NCBI GenBank assembly: GCA_004352715.1
Contig: SCFE01000105.1
Coordinates: 293,772 to 357,771, forward strand
Length of the DNA stretch: 64,000 nucleotides
Reading direction: 5' to 3'
From: Hofstenia miamia
Lineage: Eukaryota > Xenacoelomorpha > Acoela
Shown: positions 33,250 through 44,539 of the stretch, in pieces
Position numbering within the stretch: position 1 is the stretch's first letter
How the letters are laid out: the number at the start of each line of letters is the position of its first letter
Translations under genes and position numbers: made by a program
The notes under the pieces: generated by a model
Databases searched by the model: none
Seen by the model: the letters and a program-made list of their open reading frames with translations, nothing else
What the model was told of the DNA's origin: nothing

Positions 33250-35292
33250 GTTTGTCTATTTCAAATGATTTAAGTATAACGAGTGCAAGTCCACCTGGAA
33301 TAAATTTGATTTAAAATTATTTTGATATCTAGTTTACTACATTCATATACTAAAAATGACAAAATCAATATGTAGTTAATAATAATCGCAAACAGATGTC
33401 ATTGCTTCTCTTAACCTCTTTATTGTATTATTAAAATCCAGTTCAGATTTTTAGCTTTTTGAACTTCCAGTTCATTCAGAACAGATAGGTCAACTGAAGA
33501 TGCGGTGATAAATTCTTTTAGTGGAGGTCTTCAATGAACAAACTATACAGTTTAAAAATTTCGTAAGATTTTTAAAAGTGTATTTTCTGTCTGCCACTAT
33601 TGATCTAGACACTGTCTTCTTTTCATCATTTTGAAGGAAAATGTAATTGAGTCAAGCTGCTTTTGCAACAATATGCCAAAATTGGAAGATTCACTGTTCC
33701 ATATCTTCCCTTATGTTATATAAACATGCATGTTGTTGGCAACGATGTATATATATTCATGTTCTAAGGGTTAAGTAAACCTTGGACGTTACATCAAAGC
33801 TTTCATTGTTAAGGCACTGCACAATGATACAGAGCTTCGAACAACACTGCTGCATTCCCGGAATATAAACGCGTTCAAACAACATTAATCAAGCGTAACT
33901 AAGCAACAGAGCTTTGATACGCCAATTTATTTCAGTGCCAAATTAACAATTATGAACTGCCGCAAGACCCCGCTCTCTCAGCAGCTGAAATATCTACGTT
34001 AGGATACCTTTGATATATGTTAGTTTTGGATATCTATTTAAACTATGTTTATGTGCCTAACGTAAGTATATGGATAATGAACGCCACGCTCCTATAATAT
34101 AATAATATCTGCCTATTTTGATGTTTTTATTATCATTTACTTGTCTAACTTAATTCACGCCCATAACATGTTATGGAACACGTCATGTTAATCTCAAACA
34201 TTAATGTTTATAAAAATAACAGTAATTCTATTCTCATAAATTTCCGAAATTTAGGAGCTAAGTTTATCATTTTAGTCATACCATTTTGTATTTACCATAT
34301 TTTATAGTGCCTCCTCAAGAATACCAGTCTTGTTACCTAATGCCTCTTTTGTAAAGGTTCATATAAGTATATACGTTCATGTTTTGTATAAAAATTTTTT
34401 TAGTCTGAAGAAATTTTGATAAATCGAAAGCACTTGTGTTACTTCAATCTATTGTTAAACGAATTCTCGCAATAGAGGCCAAAAATCCTTTGAATCACCA
34501 AATGATACAATTAATGGTTTATCAAATGACTAAAAGGAATCATATTTATTGCTGTGGAAATATACGTTTAAGTTTTTTCAGAATTCTCATATTGGGAGAA
34601 TCCCCAAAGAAGAGGTATTTCTGAGAAGGAAGGCCATATATTAAACCAGCTACAAAATACGATGGTTAAAAATGCAATATTCAAAAACGTCGAATTTCTG
34701 GGTGCACTTGTTCACCCTTAACTTTTGAATTTGCAACAAACACTAAGATATTTGCAATATGATAAATCTTTTGAATTATGCTATTAACGGTTAATCTGAC
34801 ACGAAACAATTATTGCGTTATTTGTCATTGGGGTATGACATAACCCAACAAAAGAAACTGCCAGTAAAGTACATTGTTCACAAATAAAACCGACAATATA
34901 AATGTTTCCTTGAGGCAAGGTGTACATAATATGTACTTTGATTCAAACAGCATTACATTTGGTGGTTTCCATATAAATCAATTCAAATTATTCCGAATTT
35001 TATGTACACAAATGCACACATTCTTCTTTGAACTGATCTTTCTATAACATTTTGATTGCATTCGGCATAAAGTAACTTTGCCTCTCGCGAAGAGTGACTT
35101 AGGTATGAGTTAATTCTGTCTAATATTTGGTTGTGGGCCATTTGATAGCCTGATAGTCAGCAATTTTTAGAACTGTTTACCAACTAGTTTCCTAATTGTC
35201 GTCCTCTTCCAATATATGGCTTCATGAGATACATTGCAAGATCAAATATTCTAGATTTGCGAGTCCATTTGTAGTGTATGTATGCATACATA

Positions 35293-35324
<32 letters not shown>

Positions 35325-35472
35325 NAATGTATTGGATAAACCTCACTATTATAAAAATTGTTCGTCAGCTGAAAATAATTCCAAAGGAATTATAGTTTTG
35401 TAAGTTGTCTACAAGGTAATTGGAAACAAAGGATCTTGATGGTTTCTTCATAAACTTTATTCAAGATTGTAT
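33250..35472. other. No feature recognised; (TA)n and a single-N join at its end
   Basis: AT-rich. (TA)n at 35294-35324 ends at a single N (35325), an assembly join. Confidence 0.45.
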
Positions 35473-35770
35473 TTAAAAAAAACAATTCAGTGTAAAAACT
35501 GCTCTGCAGACAGCAAAGCCACCACAATTCATGAATATTTCTAGGAAAGAGCGAAATGCAGCAAGTAAAATCAATATTCTTGTGAAGGATTCCTGTTCAG
35601 ATAAAATAATTGGGTGCCACTTCACTATGTTCTGAATTCCATGTAATAACTTTTCTTCCTCCAAAAGCATTACTATGCTGAATTTCTGGAAAGCTACAGG
35701 AAGAGAGAAAACCTCGTCCTCATTCAATTGATTTATTCCTAGTACAGGTCCAAGAATAATGTTCTTCCAA
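35473..35770 (-). CDS. Candidate terminal exon, unrecognised protein
   Basis: Minus strand. The acceptor AATTTTATTCAG is followed by about 98 open codons: KNIILGPVLGINQLNEDEV, FSLPVAFQKFSIVMLLEEEK, NIVKWHPIILSEQESFTRIL, then a hydrophobic end and stop. The mix of charged and hydrophobic residues reads like real protein. The last part (LILLAAFRSFLEIFMN) could be a membrane helix. No family is recognised. Confidence 0.35.
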
Positions 35771-37144
35771 CTGAATAAAATTGGGAATCATGCTATTAAT
35801 ATTACATGAATAATAAGGAAACGTAAAACATGAAACAGTATCAAGTATCATTGTTGTTATCTTCTGAAATGAGTCATAAAGATACTTTAACACCATTATT
35901 GTATAATTCTAAGTGGGTCATTCAGTTGATAACTACTAGATGTGTCCGTTTGAAAATCTTGAGTAGGCCCGCATGCACAAGGATGTGGCACTCACAATAT
36001 TCTGATAGAAATCCCTTTATTGATATAATTATTATGTTCGCAATAAATAACTGCAATAATGGCCATATGAAGAGCAGGAAGAAATACGGTAAGCTAACAA
36101 AAGCATTTATCCATTATTACAAGCTAAACTTTCAATGTCAACGCTATTGGAATAGTCTATTTCAGTGAACAATGTTCAGGCTGACCTTTTTCAATTGCAG
36201 GGTGTAATAAAGTTCTGAAGTGTGCGGTAACAATCGCTTGCAGGGTAACTTGGCAATTCGACAAAGGCAAACGTTGTCGGATCATTTGTAGTATTTCTAT
36301 TTATACGATTAGTGAATGGTTGGTAACAACGTTTTAAAGAAATAATTTCATTATATCAATGTCGATTTTAAAAAAATTGATATTTATTTTATAATAGGAA
36401 AGTTTTTTGGGACTGGCCGTATTTAAAGGGTCACTCTAAGAAATAGCAAATAAATAGAAAAAAATTACAATAGAAGACATGCCTAAATATAAAACAAATC
36501 GTCCAGAAAAACTTCTAACAATCAACTGCACAAACACACTATGAGTATAACGATTGCAACTAATTCAAATTTTGGGAAAAGACCAAATATCTTTCACTTG
36601 AAAGCATTAAAAGAAATTATTTAATCAATTTGTGTTGCCTGTGAGAAATGTGGAAATAAGTAGTTTTACAAACGTGAAATGACATTTTTAATGAGTTTTT
36701 ACAATTAATATAACAAGTAATGGGAATCATTATCGGAAAATTGTTGTGAAATATGCTACCACGACATTCCATAAATAATGGTCATATTAAAATCGTGTCA
36801 ATTCCATTATTGTATAATATGGTATTATTGGCCTTAGTTCATTATTGTCTTACACCACCGCCAATACATGCAACATAAGATTAAAATAGTGTACAGCCTT
36901 TTAAAAATTTTTGTTAGAATTTTAGGGACTGTCAAATTCTTATCAACCCCTCCTTTTTGCTTGTCAAGCCCCTTTAGGTGGCTACAGGCCTGTTAGATAT
37001 TCCTGTTTTTGATAATTTCAAACATTTTTCAGTAATAATTTCTCTTTTGTGTGTTCTTCATTTGTCCAAAGCTAGTGATAAGCCCCTTATCTTTTTTTAA
37101 ACTTATCTGCGCTCTCTAAAACTCTACGCGCATCCCGTCTCGTT
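35771..37144. other. No feature recognised
   Basis: AT-rich. A plus-strand open segment at 35830-36168 lacks splice signals and looks like chance. Confidence 0.4.
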
Positions 37145-37553
37145 TTAAAAGTGACCAACAGAGATCTTTTGTCGAAAGATATCCTGATAGCATTTACCAA
37201 GTCTGTGAATATAATCATTATCATCAATTTTAGTAACAGTATCATCTACACGATGTAATATATTTTCAATCACGTTTGGTTCCTTTTGTTTTCTTAACAC
37301 CAAATTATTTGCATTAAATTCCTCTATATCATTAATTTTTACAGATTCGGTTGCATCCAATGAATGTTTGGTGCTTCTCGTTAGCTCAACGGTTTGTTTG
37401 ACAAATTGTCTATCCACTGCTTTTTTATGTTCCTTGATAGTTTCTGTAATTTTAGTTTCTAAGGATAATGCAGCATTTTCAGTATTTTTCATTGTTTTCT
37501 CAACATCAACTGTTGTGACAGTCAATCTAGAAATTATTTCTTTTTTTTTCCAA
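37145..37553 (-). CDS. Coiled-coil open segment, possibly TRIM-like
   Basis: The C-terminal two thirds of a 199-codon minus-strand open frame (which extends to 37744) is rich in Lys/Glu/Thr with heptad-like spacing: VTTVDVEKTMKNTENAALS, ETKITETIKEHKKAVDRQF. This resembles the coiled coil that follows the B-box in TRIM-type proteins. A RING/B-box pseudogene lies on the same strand at 43208-43810, but intervening transposons and a gap prevent joining them. The first third of the frame looks non-coding. It could be an exon or a pseudogene. Confidence 0.32.
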
Positions 37554-37744
37554 ATGATAGTCATTGCAGAGTGACAATAGAAACTAGTAAAATTGGTATT
37601 CCAATGCATTAATATATATAATTGTGAAGTTATGTTGTAAATCCGATGTAAATTCCTCAGGTGTGAATTTTTGGGGTGATATATTTCAAGTGATCCGAAT
37701 AAATAAATCAATTCTACTGTAATATGCAACTGATATACTCGCAT

Positions 37745-40432
37745 AATTTATAGAATGAACCATCTATTAAGTCATACAGCACATATAATTTGGTGCTGCG
37801 CACTACGTCATAATTTTGTCAATTTTTCAATCAACGCATTAACCTGGATGTTGCAACTTTTAAATAATTGTTAATTGCATATAAGTCCCTTGAAAATCAA
37901 TCATCAAAGCCTGTTCTTGCTTATCTCATTCATTCATTCATTTATAATACTCATTTAATTTACACTGGTGTGTATTTTCAAATCTAAAAAAATAACTGAT
38001 TAAAAAACACGACAGAGCATAAGTGGGCTCTAAAAGAAGTTCTAATTTTACAAAAAAATCAACTTGTAAAACATTCCTAGCGGTAAGCATTTAATTCAAA
38101 TATGACTACCAAATTTCTCAAAATCCATATTTTAACACATAAAATACATGGATTACTAAATAAATCCAATTGTTGGTAAAAATATTTAGTGCCTCGAGGG
38201 TCAAGACTACAAGTGAGCAAGACTCTTTAATGTAAAAAGCTTTGAAGAATAATTAATGTAATAATTTTTTTATTTGAATTCTACAGGATCTTTTAGACCA
38301 AAAGATTTTCTATGTCATTTCTTTGGAATGGGAGTAGGACTATAATAGAAGAAACGACGTCAACGGATTTCAGAACATGATTGCAAAATTTGGGTAATTA
38401 GAATTCATTGCATGGGACCGCATTGAGATACAAAGATTTTGGGATTAGGAACAAATCTAGTGAGACTAAATAGAACTGCATCAATAGTATTCTCGCTCTG
38501 CAGAAGCGCATCCTATAAATAGAGAAAGAAGCTAATGTCATGAATATGAAATATCATTTTTAATGATTTATAATGTACATTGAACAATTTTATTGTGACT
38601 ACTATTAAAATACTATAATACGTTAAATTTATCGCGGAAATATTCTATTAAACAAAGCTTTATATTTAAAGTTAGTGTAGTATGTAGAAGCAAGGTACAT
38701 ATGAGCCTCTTGTCCAAATCAACATGCACAGTCATCTCCAAGGCTGGACACACTTTAAAAAGTTAATAAGTTCTCAGGCTGGTGTTCAAATTTTCAAAAA
38801 GGGGTTATAAAAAACATAAAAATACAAAAAGTAGTAATATTCAAATACATCAGTGGTCGAAAACAGATTTAGGTAATTCATCGTACTATTAATAGTGAAA
38901 GTCTGTACAATTAATAAGATTTTAGTCCAAAGGCATAGTTTCTGACATGTAGACAAAATTTAAAAGCTGCTTGTCATACAATACAGGCCAAAAGAAAAGT
39001 CCAAATAAATATAAACCTTAAATAAGAATAGCAAAAAAGTGAACTTAAAATTTTAGAAAGAGAGTGGAAAAATGTAGTTTTAATTAGGGCCAAAAATGTT
39101 TTACTTAGCGTCGTAAGATACCTTAACGTCAAAAAATAGTGTTTTTTCTTGGCGCTAAATAATTAAGATCATTTTAATTAACTCCCGATATTCAGCCTGT
39201 ATTGGTCAATTGCAAACGTAAAGTTCGCATTGGGTTAGTGTTATGGAAATCCATGATTTTTGCTACTTAATATTTTGTCCACATACATGTGTAAGCATCT
39301 ACGTAAGTGTTAGCCCTCCAAAATTGTGAAATTGCTTTGCATTCAAGCGTTCCATGGCTCCTATATTTTACGGATCTCTATAACAGGCAGACAGCGGACG
39401 CTCACTAGTTACCTCAATTAGTAGCCTTGGTTGGTGAAACCTGGAGAGGCGCAACCCTCTCAACTGAAGTTCGGCTTTCGGCTTCACTCTGCTGATCAGA
39501 CTCAACACATCATCAGCACTAATTATAAACTTGTTCCGTGCATGTATATTTTGAAATAGAATTTAGCAATTTTTTAAAGTGATAATTAGAAATTCACTAT
39601 GATTTATTAGTTATAAATAAACTTAATAAATGTCACAAAAAATGGGATTTGCTTTAACGAAATTTCTTTATTGAACTCACGAAAAAGCTATTTGACGGCT
39701 AATTGACATCTACTTTTAGTCCAATGTGAATGCTAAAACCAAGTAAGGAATCCACCGGGAAACTGAGTTAATTAATGCACGCATGGCCGACCAATGCGTG
39801 ATTCGGAATTACAAAAAATATTTCAAGATCCTCCAATCAATATCGATGTATTGTCCAATTAACGAACTATGACACATCTTTGATAGCAATTCATTCAAGA
39901 CAGTTAAATGCACACTTCAACCTTTTTCCAAATCATTACCAAAAAAATGTTTTATGCACTCATGCAATATTGAATTATAGAATTCTGCTTAACTTTTGTA
40001 CAAATTTTCAGTCAAAATAACTCTGTTCCTATTTTTATGATTAATGATATTGACAGAATTTTTTATCATATGCCAGATTCACCTATGCACAGAATTTTTT
40101 GAAATATTTAGTATCAATATGATATTGGTGTGTTGCTTTCTTAACTAGGTATCATTTTGATGCAATGCAAGAAAATAAAGGAAATGAGCACTTGAGCATT
40201 CCGTGCATTGCAATATGATAAGTTTTTTTTGCAAATTTAGGCTCAGAACATTACATTTATGATTAAAAAATGAGCTTCGCAATATCCAATCTTATTTCAA
40301 TTTTTTGAAAATATTGCATCGTAGAAACTGCTTAGAAACTAATTATTAATATTTTTCGTTGCAAATTTTTATTCCTTCTTGCTCTCAAATATCAATATTT
40401 TACACAATTGTATTTTTGTACAATACATTTAG
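37745..40432. other. Mostly unassigned; one dispersed repeat arm and a GC-rich patch
   Basis: No gene was found. At 39196-39262 lies a copy of a repeat also seen inverted at 54566-54768. At 39400-39520 there is a GC-richer patch with a small hairpin (GAAGTTCGGCTTTCGGCTTC), of unknown origin. Confidence 0.4.
39196..39262. repeat. Dispersed repeat arm
   Basis: Shares CCTGTATTGGTCAATT, AGTTCGCATT and ATCCATG in order with 54702-54768, with moderate divergence elsewhere. Confidence 0.6.
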
Positions 40433-40635
40433 ATTTAAAAGAGATTCCATCATTTGAGCTACTAAAGAATAAATCTTCAAAGCATATGATGTTGCTGGGA
40501 GCTGCTTTGAGGGGACCAACTGATTGGGAGCACCAACAGCAGCTTTCGCTCTCCTGCAATGCAAGAGGTTTTTTAAATGGGGATAAAAACGTTGGAAAGC
40601 TAGAATATTTCATCGTTGATGATTATGAAGACATA
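40433..40635 (+). CDS. Candidate internal exon, unrecognised protein
   Basis: Bounded by an acceptor with a pyrimidine-rich stretch (TGTACAATACATTTAG) and a good donor (ATA^GTAAGA). The 203-nt open segment encodes LKEIPSFELLKNKSSKHMM, then LLGAALRGPTDWEHQQQLSL and GDKNVGKLEYFIVDDYEDI. Residue usage (Trp, Cys, Gly, Asp) and higher GC than the flanks favour a real exon. No family is recognised and no neighbouring exon is certain. Confidence 0.5.
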
Positions 40636-41132
40636 GTAAGACGGTACCGATTCAATATTTTTTAATGACATTATCTTTATATTAAAGTTTTAAAATTAAT
40701 CTAAGAGTCCGTTTTGTCAAATCATGCAAATTTCTATAAAAAATTAAATACTTCCTTTTCTAATCTGCGTAATCTGATGTAATGTTGCTTGAGGACCAAA
40801 CGCTTATGCATTTTTTGTTGTATAACATTTTCGATCTTAGTGAAAGAATTTGGTCTTACATTTCAAAGACATACAGCCGTGGCCATTAGCATCGGGATAA
40901 AGGTGTTAAATTATTGAATCTTTGACTCCCTGGCGCTGGCTTTGGTTGAAGGCTTGCTTCAATCATAAATTTATATTTGATAAAATCGCTTCTCTTAACT
41001 CTGTCAAATGTTCATAATCGTTAGCTTATTAGAATAAAATGAAAATGTGAACCATAGCGCTAGCTGAATATAAAGAAATCTTTCTCAATTGGATTCTGCT
41101 TTCTACTGTTCATATCTATGGCTATAACCGGT

Positions 41133-41135
<3 letters not shown>

Positions 41136-41173
<38 letters not shown>
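41136..41173. repeat. (GA)n tail of the CR1-like element
   Basis: GA dinucleotide tract at the 3' terminus of the minus-strand retroelement; (TC)n in the element's sense. Confidence 0.92.
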
Positions 41174-41177
<4 letters not shown>

Positions 41178-41759
41178 TTTATTTACCTCGAGACATTAAG
41201 GTTGAATGATAGTAAATTGTACAAGAAATAAAAAAATATACACAAAGATCACTAATATACTACTTGGTAAGACACCATCAGCTGAGCAGGAATAAAAGAA
41301 CGCGTAAGGCGATTAGTGCTCCAAGGGAATGTGATTTCGCGGATATGTCGTAGGTTGTAGTCAATAGATCGCGTGTTGGGAATAAACTGGTTAAGGAAGT
41401 GACAAGGAGACATTGCTTGTTTAAATAATTTGTTGTAAGCAGCCCGACGTCTTTCCGCAACTCGTTCACAGCCAAAATGATTAAGGGCATCTGCATACGA
41501 TAGGCGACCATGAGTGATAATTCTAAGTGCCCGTTTTCGAATCCGCTCTAAACTATCGCACTGGGCTTTGGTAAAGCCGTGGTAGAAAACAGGAGCAGCA
41601 TACTCAAGAACAGACTGAATAAACAGTGAATAAACCTCTTTCACGGAGAGGAGGATAACATCCTCAAAAGGGAATAGTCGTTTTTAATGTGTTGATCCCA
41701 CTTGAGATTGTCCTGTATGGTAACGCCTAGAAGTTTCACCTCATGGATACGGTCGATAC
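41174..41759 (-). pseudogene. CR1-like retroelement, 3' half
   Basis: Minus sense: RIHEVKLLGVTIQDNLKWDQ, a frameshift near 41640, then VLEYAAPVFYHGFTKAQC, LERIRKRALRIITHG and RLTRSFIPAQL to a stop. This is the RT C-terminal region of CR1-type elements. The 3' UTR ends in the (TC)n tail. The upstream RT continues at 49629-50010, beyond a hAT insertion, in the same frame. Confidence 0.88.
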
Positions 41760-41789
41760 CAGAGGCGTATTCTCTTTCCCTAGTAAATA

Positions 41790-41912
41790 CGTTTGGAAAA
41801 TTTGGCAAATATTTGCCAAATATTTGGATGAAAATGCATAATTTTTGTAAATGGAAATATTCCAAATATTTGGCAAATATTTGCCAAATAATTGCCAAAT
41901 TTTCCAAATTTG
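41790..41912. repeat. Foldback palindrome (TTTGGCAAATATTTGCC units)
   Basis: Left arm TTTGGAAAATTTGGCAAATA and right arm are near-perfect inverses around a 40-base spacer; the right arm has one extra unit of about 11 bases. The word TTTGGCAAATATTTGCCAAA is itself a palindrome and occurs in both arms. It lies just inside the outer hAT left end. Confidence 0.85.
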
Positions 41913-42207
41913 TACAATTTGTACATCCATTATTTTACAGCGTATTTGAATAAATAAAAGTGTGCGTAATATATAATAAACTATTTCAAACATTTTTGAA
42001 ACCAATATAACGAAAATTTCAACTTTTTATTGACTACTATTATAAACAATTAAAATATTTATATATCTAAGAATAATTTATGCAACATTTAAGTACGCAA
42101 TTAGTACTAGTTATGGACTAGCGTTATCACCTGTGTTCATTTACTTTTTTATGTTGATACCAGAAATAATTTTTAAACCTACCATACTTATATGTGTTTA
42201 AATTATA

Positions 42208-43207
42208 NNNNNNNNNNNNNNNNNNNNNNNNNNNNNNNNNNNNNNNNNNNNNNNNNNNNNNNNNNNNNNNNNNNNNNNNNNNNNNNNNNNNNNNNNNNNN
42301 NNNNNNNNNNNNNNNNNNNNNNNNNNNNNNNNNNNNNNNNNNNNNNNNNNNNNNNNNNNNNNNNNNNNNNNNNNNNNNNNNNNNNNNNNNNNNNNNNNNN
42401 NNNNNNNNNNNNNNNNNNNNNNNNNNNNNNNNNNNNNNNNNNNNNNNNNNNNNNNNNNNNNNNNNNNNNNNNNNNNNNNNNNNNNNNNNNNNNNNNNNNN
42501 NNNNNNNNNNNNNNNNNNNNNNNNNNNNNNNNNNNNNNNNNNNNNNNNNNNNNNNNNNNNNNNNNNNNNNNNNNNNNNNNNNNNNNNNNNNNNNNNNNNN
42601 NNNNNNNNNNNNNNNNNNNNNNNNNNNNNNNNNNNNNNNNNNNNNNNNNNNNNNNNNNNNNNNNNNNNNNNNNNNNNNNNNNNNNNNNNNNNNNNNNNNN
42701 NNNNNNNNNNNNNNNNNNNNNNNNNNNNNNNNNNNNNNNNNNNNNNNNNNNNNNNNNNNNNNNNNNNNNNNNNNNNNNNNNNNNNNNNNNNNNNNNNNNN
42801 NNNNNNNNNNNNNNNNNNNNNNNNNNNNNNNNNNNNNNNNNNNNNNNNNNNNNNNNNNNNNNNNNNNNNNNNNNNNNNNNNNNNNNNNNNNNNNNNNNNN
42901 NNNNNNNNNNNNNNNNNNNNNNNNNNNNNNNNNNNNNNNNNNNNNNNNNNNNNNNNNNNNNNNNNNNNNNNNNNNNNNNNNNNNNNNNNNNNNNNNNNNN
43001 NNNNNNNNNNNNNNNNNNNNNNNNNNNNNNNNNNNNNNNNNNNNNNNNNNNNNNNNNNNNNNNNNNNNNNNNNNNNNNNNNNNNNNNNNNNNNNNNNNNN
43101 NNNNNNNNNNNNNNNNNNNNNNNNNNNNNNNNNNNNNNNNNNNNNNNNNNNNNNNNNNNNNNNNNNNNNNNNNNNNNNNNNNNNNNNNNNNNNNNNNNNN
43201 NNNNNNN
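42208..43207. other. Assembly gap (1000 N)
   Basis: Exactly 1000 N, probably a default-size scaffold gap. It interrupts the TRIM-like pseudogene. Confidence 0.98.
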
Positions 43208-43810
43208 TAAGATTTCAAATTTTCAGCCTGTGAGTTTATAATTTTTACATTTTTTGCAATGTCTGTCAGTATTTCTGCTTGCTGTTGAATTGTTCGTTTA
43301 GCATGACAATCATGAAAAACCAATTCACAAACTTACACAAAGCAATTTCTTACAATTGGCATCATTGCAATAATATTCCAATTTCTTAGTGTGCTCTTTG
43401 CAGTAAGGAATAGCTTTTGAACTCAAGGAGTATAGAGTGTGGCTTTCTGTTCTTTTTCCTTTTTCATGCTTAAGGCGACAGCTCATGCAAAGTACTTTCC
43501 TGCAATCTTTGCATAAATGAACTTCGATTGGTTCAATATCGTCATCATACACATCGCAAAAATTAAAAGGTTCTTCAGTTTTACTTTCAAAAGACTCAAG
43601 TAGTCTAATAAACTCTGCTATGTAAAAGTCATCTTTTATTGATTTAACCTTCTTTTTCTTTCAGCACACTGGGCAACTAATAGTTTGTTGGTTTTTAGAA
43701 TAGTTGTTAATCCATTGCTAGCAGAAAGAATGAAGACAACTTAAGGTAACTGGATCTTTATAAATTTCCAAACACAAAGAGCCTGTTAACAGTTCCTGAT
43801 AATTTGCCAT
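43208..43810 (-). pseudogene. TRIM-like RING/B-box pseudogene
   Basis: Minus sense from a Met at 43810. A RING-type block reads SLCLEIYKDPVTLSCLHSFC, then an in-frame TAG, then QWI...CPVC and an in-frame TGA; the first RING Cys is Gly. Next come a linker, a B-box1-like region (VHLCKDCRKVLCMSCRLKHE) and a B-box2 (IPYCKEHTKKLEYYCNDANC, then a frameshift at 43325 and FHDCHAK), and finally the start of a coiled coil (TIQQQAEILTDIAKNVK) before the gap. RING-B-box-coiled-coil is the TRIM E3-ligase layout. The lesions mean no ligase could be made. It lies within the outer hAT boundaries. Confidence 0.85.
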
Positions 43811-43934
43811 TCTCTCTAAATTGTAAAGTAAACATTACCTACTTCCTCATATAGAATAAAACATGTTCAACACTGTTGACTTGGTAATCTTGCAATCTGT
43901 GCTAGAGCTTTTGTTTAATTTAACAGTTAAAGAC

Positions 43935-44131
43935 GGTTTGGGGTACTTTTTGTACCTCAGAGCTCTTAATTCTTTAATAGTTTAAAAGATTTAAATGAAA
44001 CGTGCTGACATTTATGAGTTTTCAATAAAAAACATCGAAATACCATACTTAAAAGTTTCAACAAAATTTGTGCACAACTACCTGAAATATTGTTGTATAC
44101 TACGTAAACACTGTTTGGGGTAGTTTTTGTA
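43935..44131. repeat. Pair of direct repeats around GTTTGGGGTASTTTTTGTACC
   Basis: CGGTTTGGGGTACTTTTTG at 43935 and TGTTTGGGGTAGTTTTTG near 44109, both followed by TACCYCAGA, are 174 bases apart. They may be remains of a tandem duplication or termini of a short element. Confidence 0.5.
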
Positions 44132-44539
44132 CCCCAGATATTCAGCATCAATCATTTGACTTTTGCATCTTGAAAAACAACGTGGCTACGCAATATTCAA
44201 AACTTAAACTGTTTAAGCCCTGACTAGGAACGTATTCTAGAATTAAAAATTACATCACCTGTGGTATCTAAATGTGTTTAGTGAAATTTTATAGTCTTGC
44301 TAATCAATTGAAAAAGTATATATAAATGAAAATAAACTTTTCTTGAATTTTAATGTGCATTGTTTTAGATGCTATTCGATCCAATAAATTGATGAAGAAC
44401 GCAGTAAAAAGTTCAATAGAAGAAGACATCAGGAGCTTTTTAAAAACAACTATGCTATATTTAATTAATATTAATTGATTATAATTGTTTTATTATTTTG
44501 TGTTTTCTAGTGAAGATGCATCATCATAACGATACATAG

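Noticed and set aside
35830-36168. 112-codon plus-strand ORF
   Set aside because: Composition follows the local AT bias, there are no splice signals, and no motif is recognised.
39400-39520. GC-richer patch considered as a tRNA-derived SINE
   Set aside because: No convincing A and B box pair or cloverleaf could be drawn, and there is no tail.
42127-43323. Long open frames across the 42208-43207 gap
   Set aside because: They are open only because N is translated as unknown. Only the short minus-strand stretch from 43323 to 43208 carries real sequence, and it is described with the TRIM pseudogene. The same applies to frames across 62854-63853, 29607-29737 and 5950-6008.
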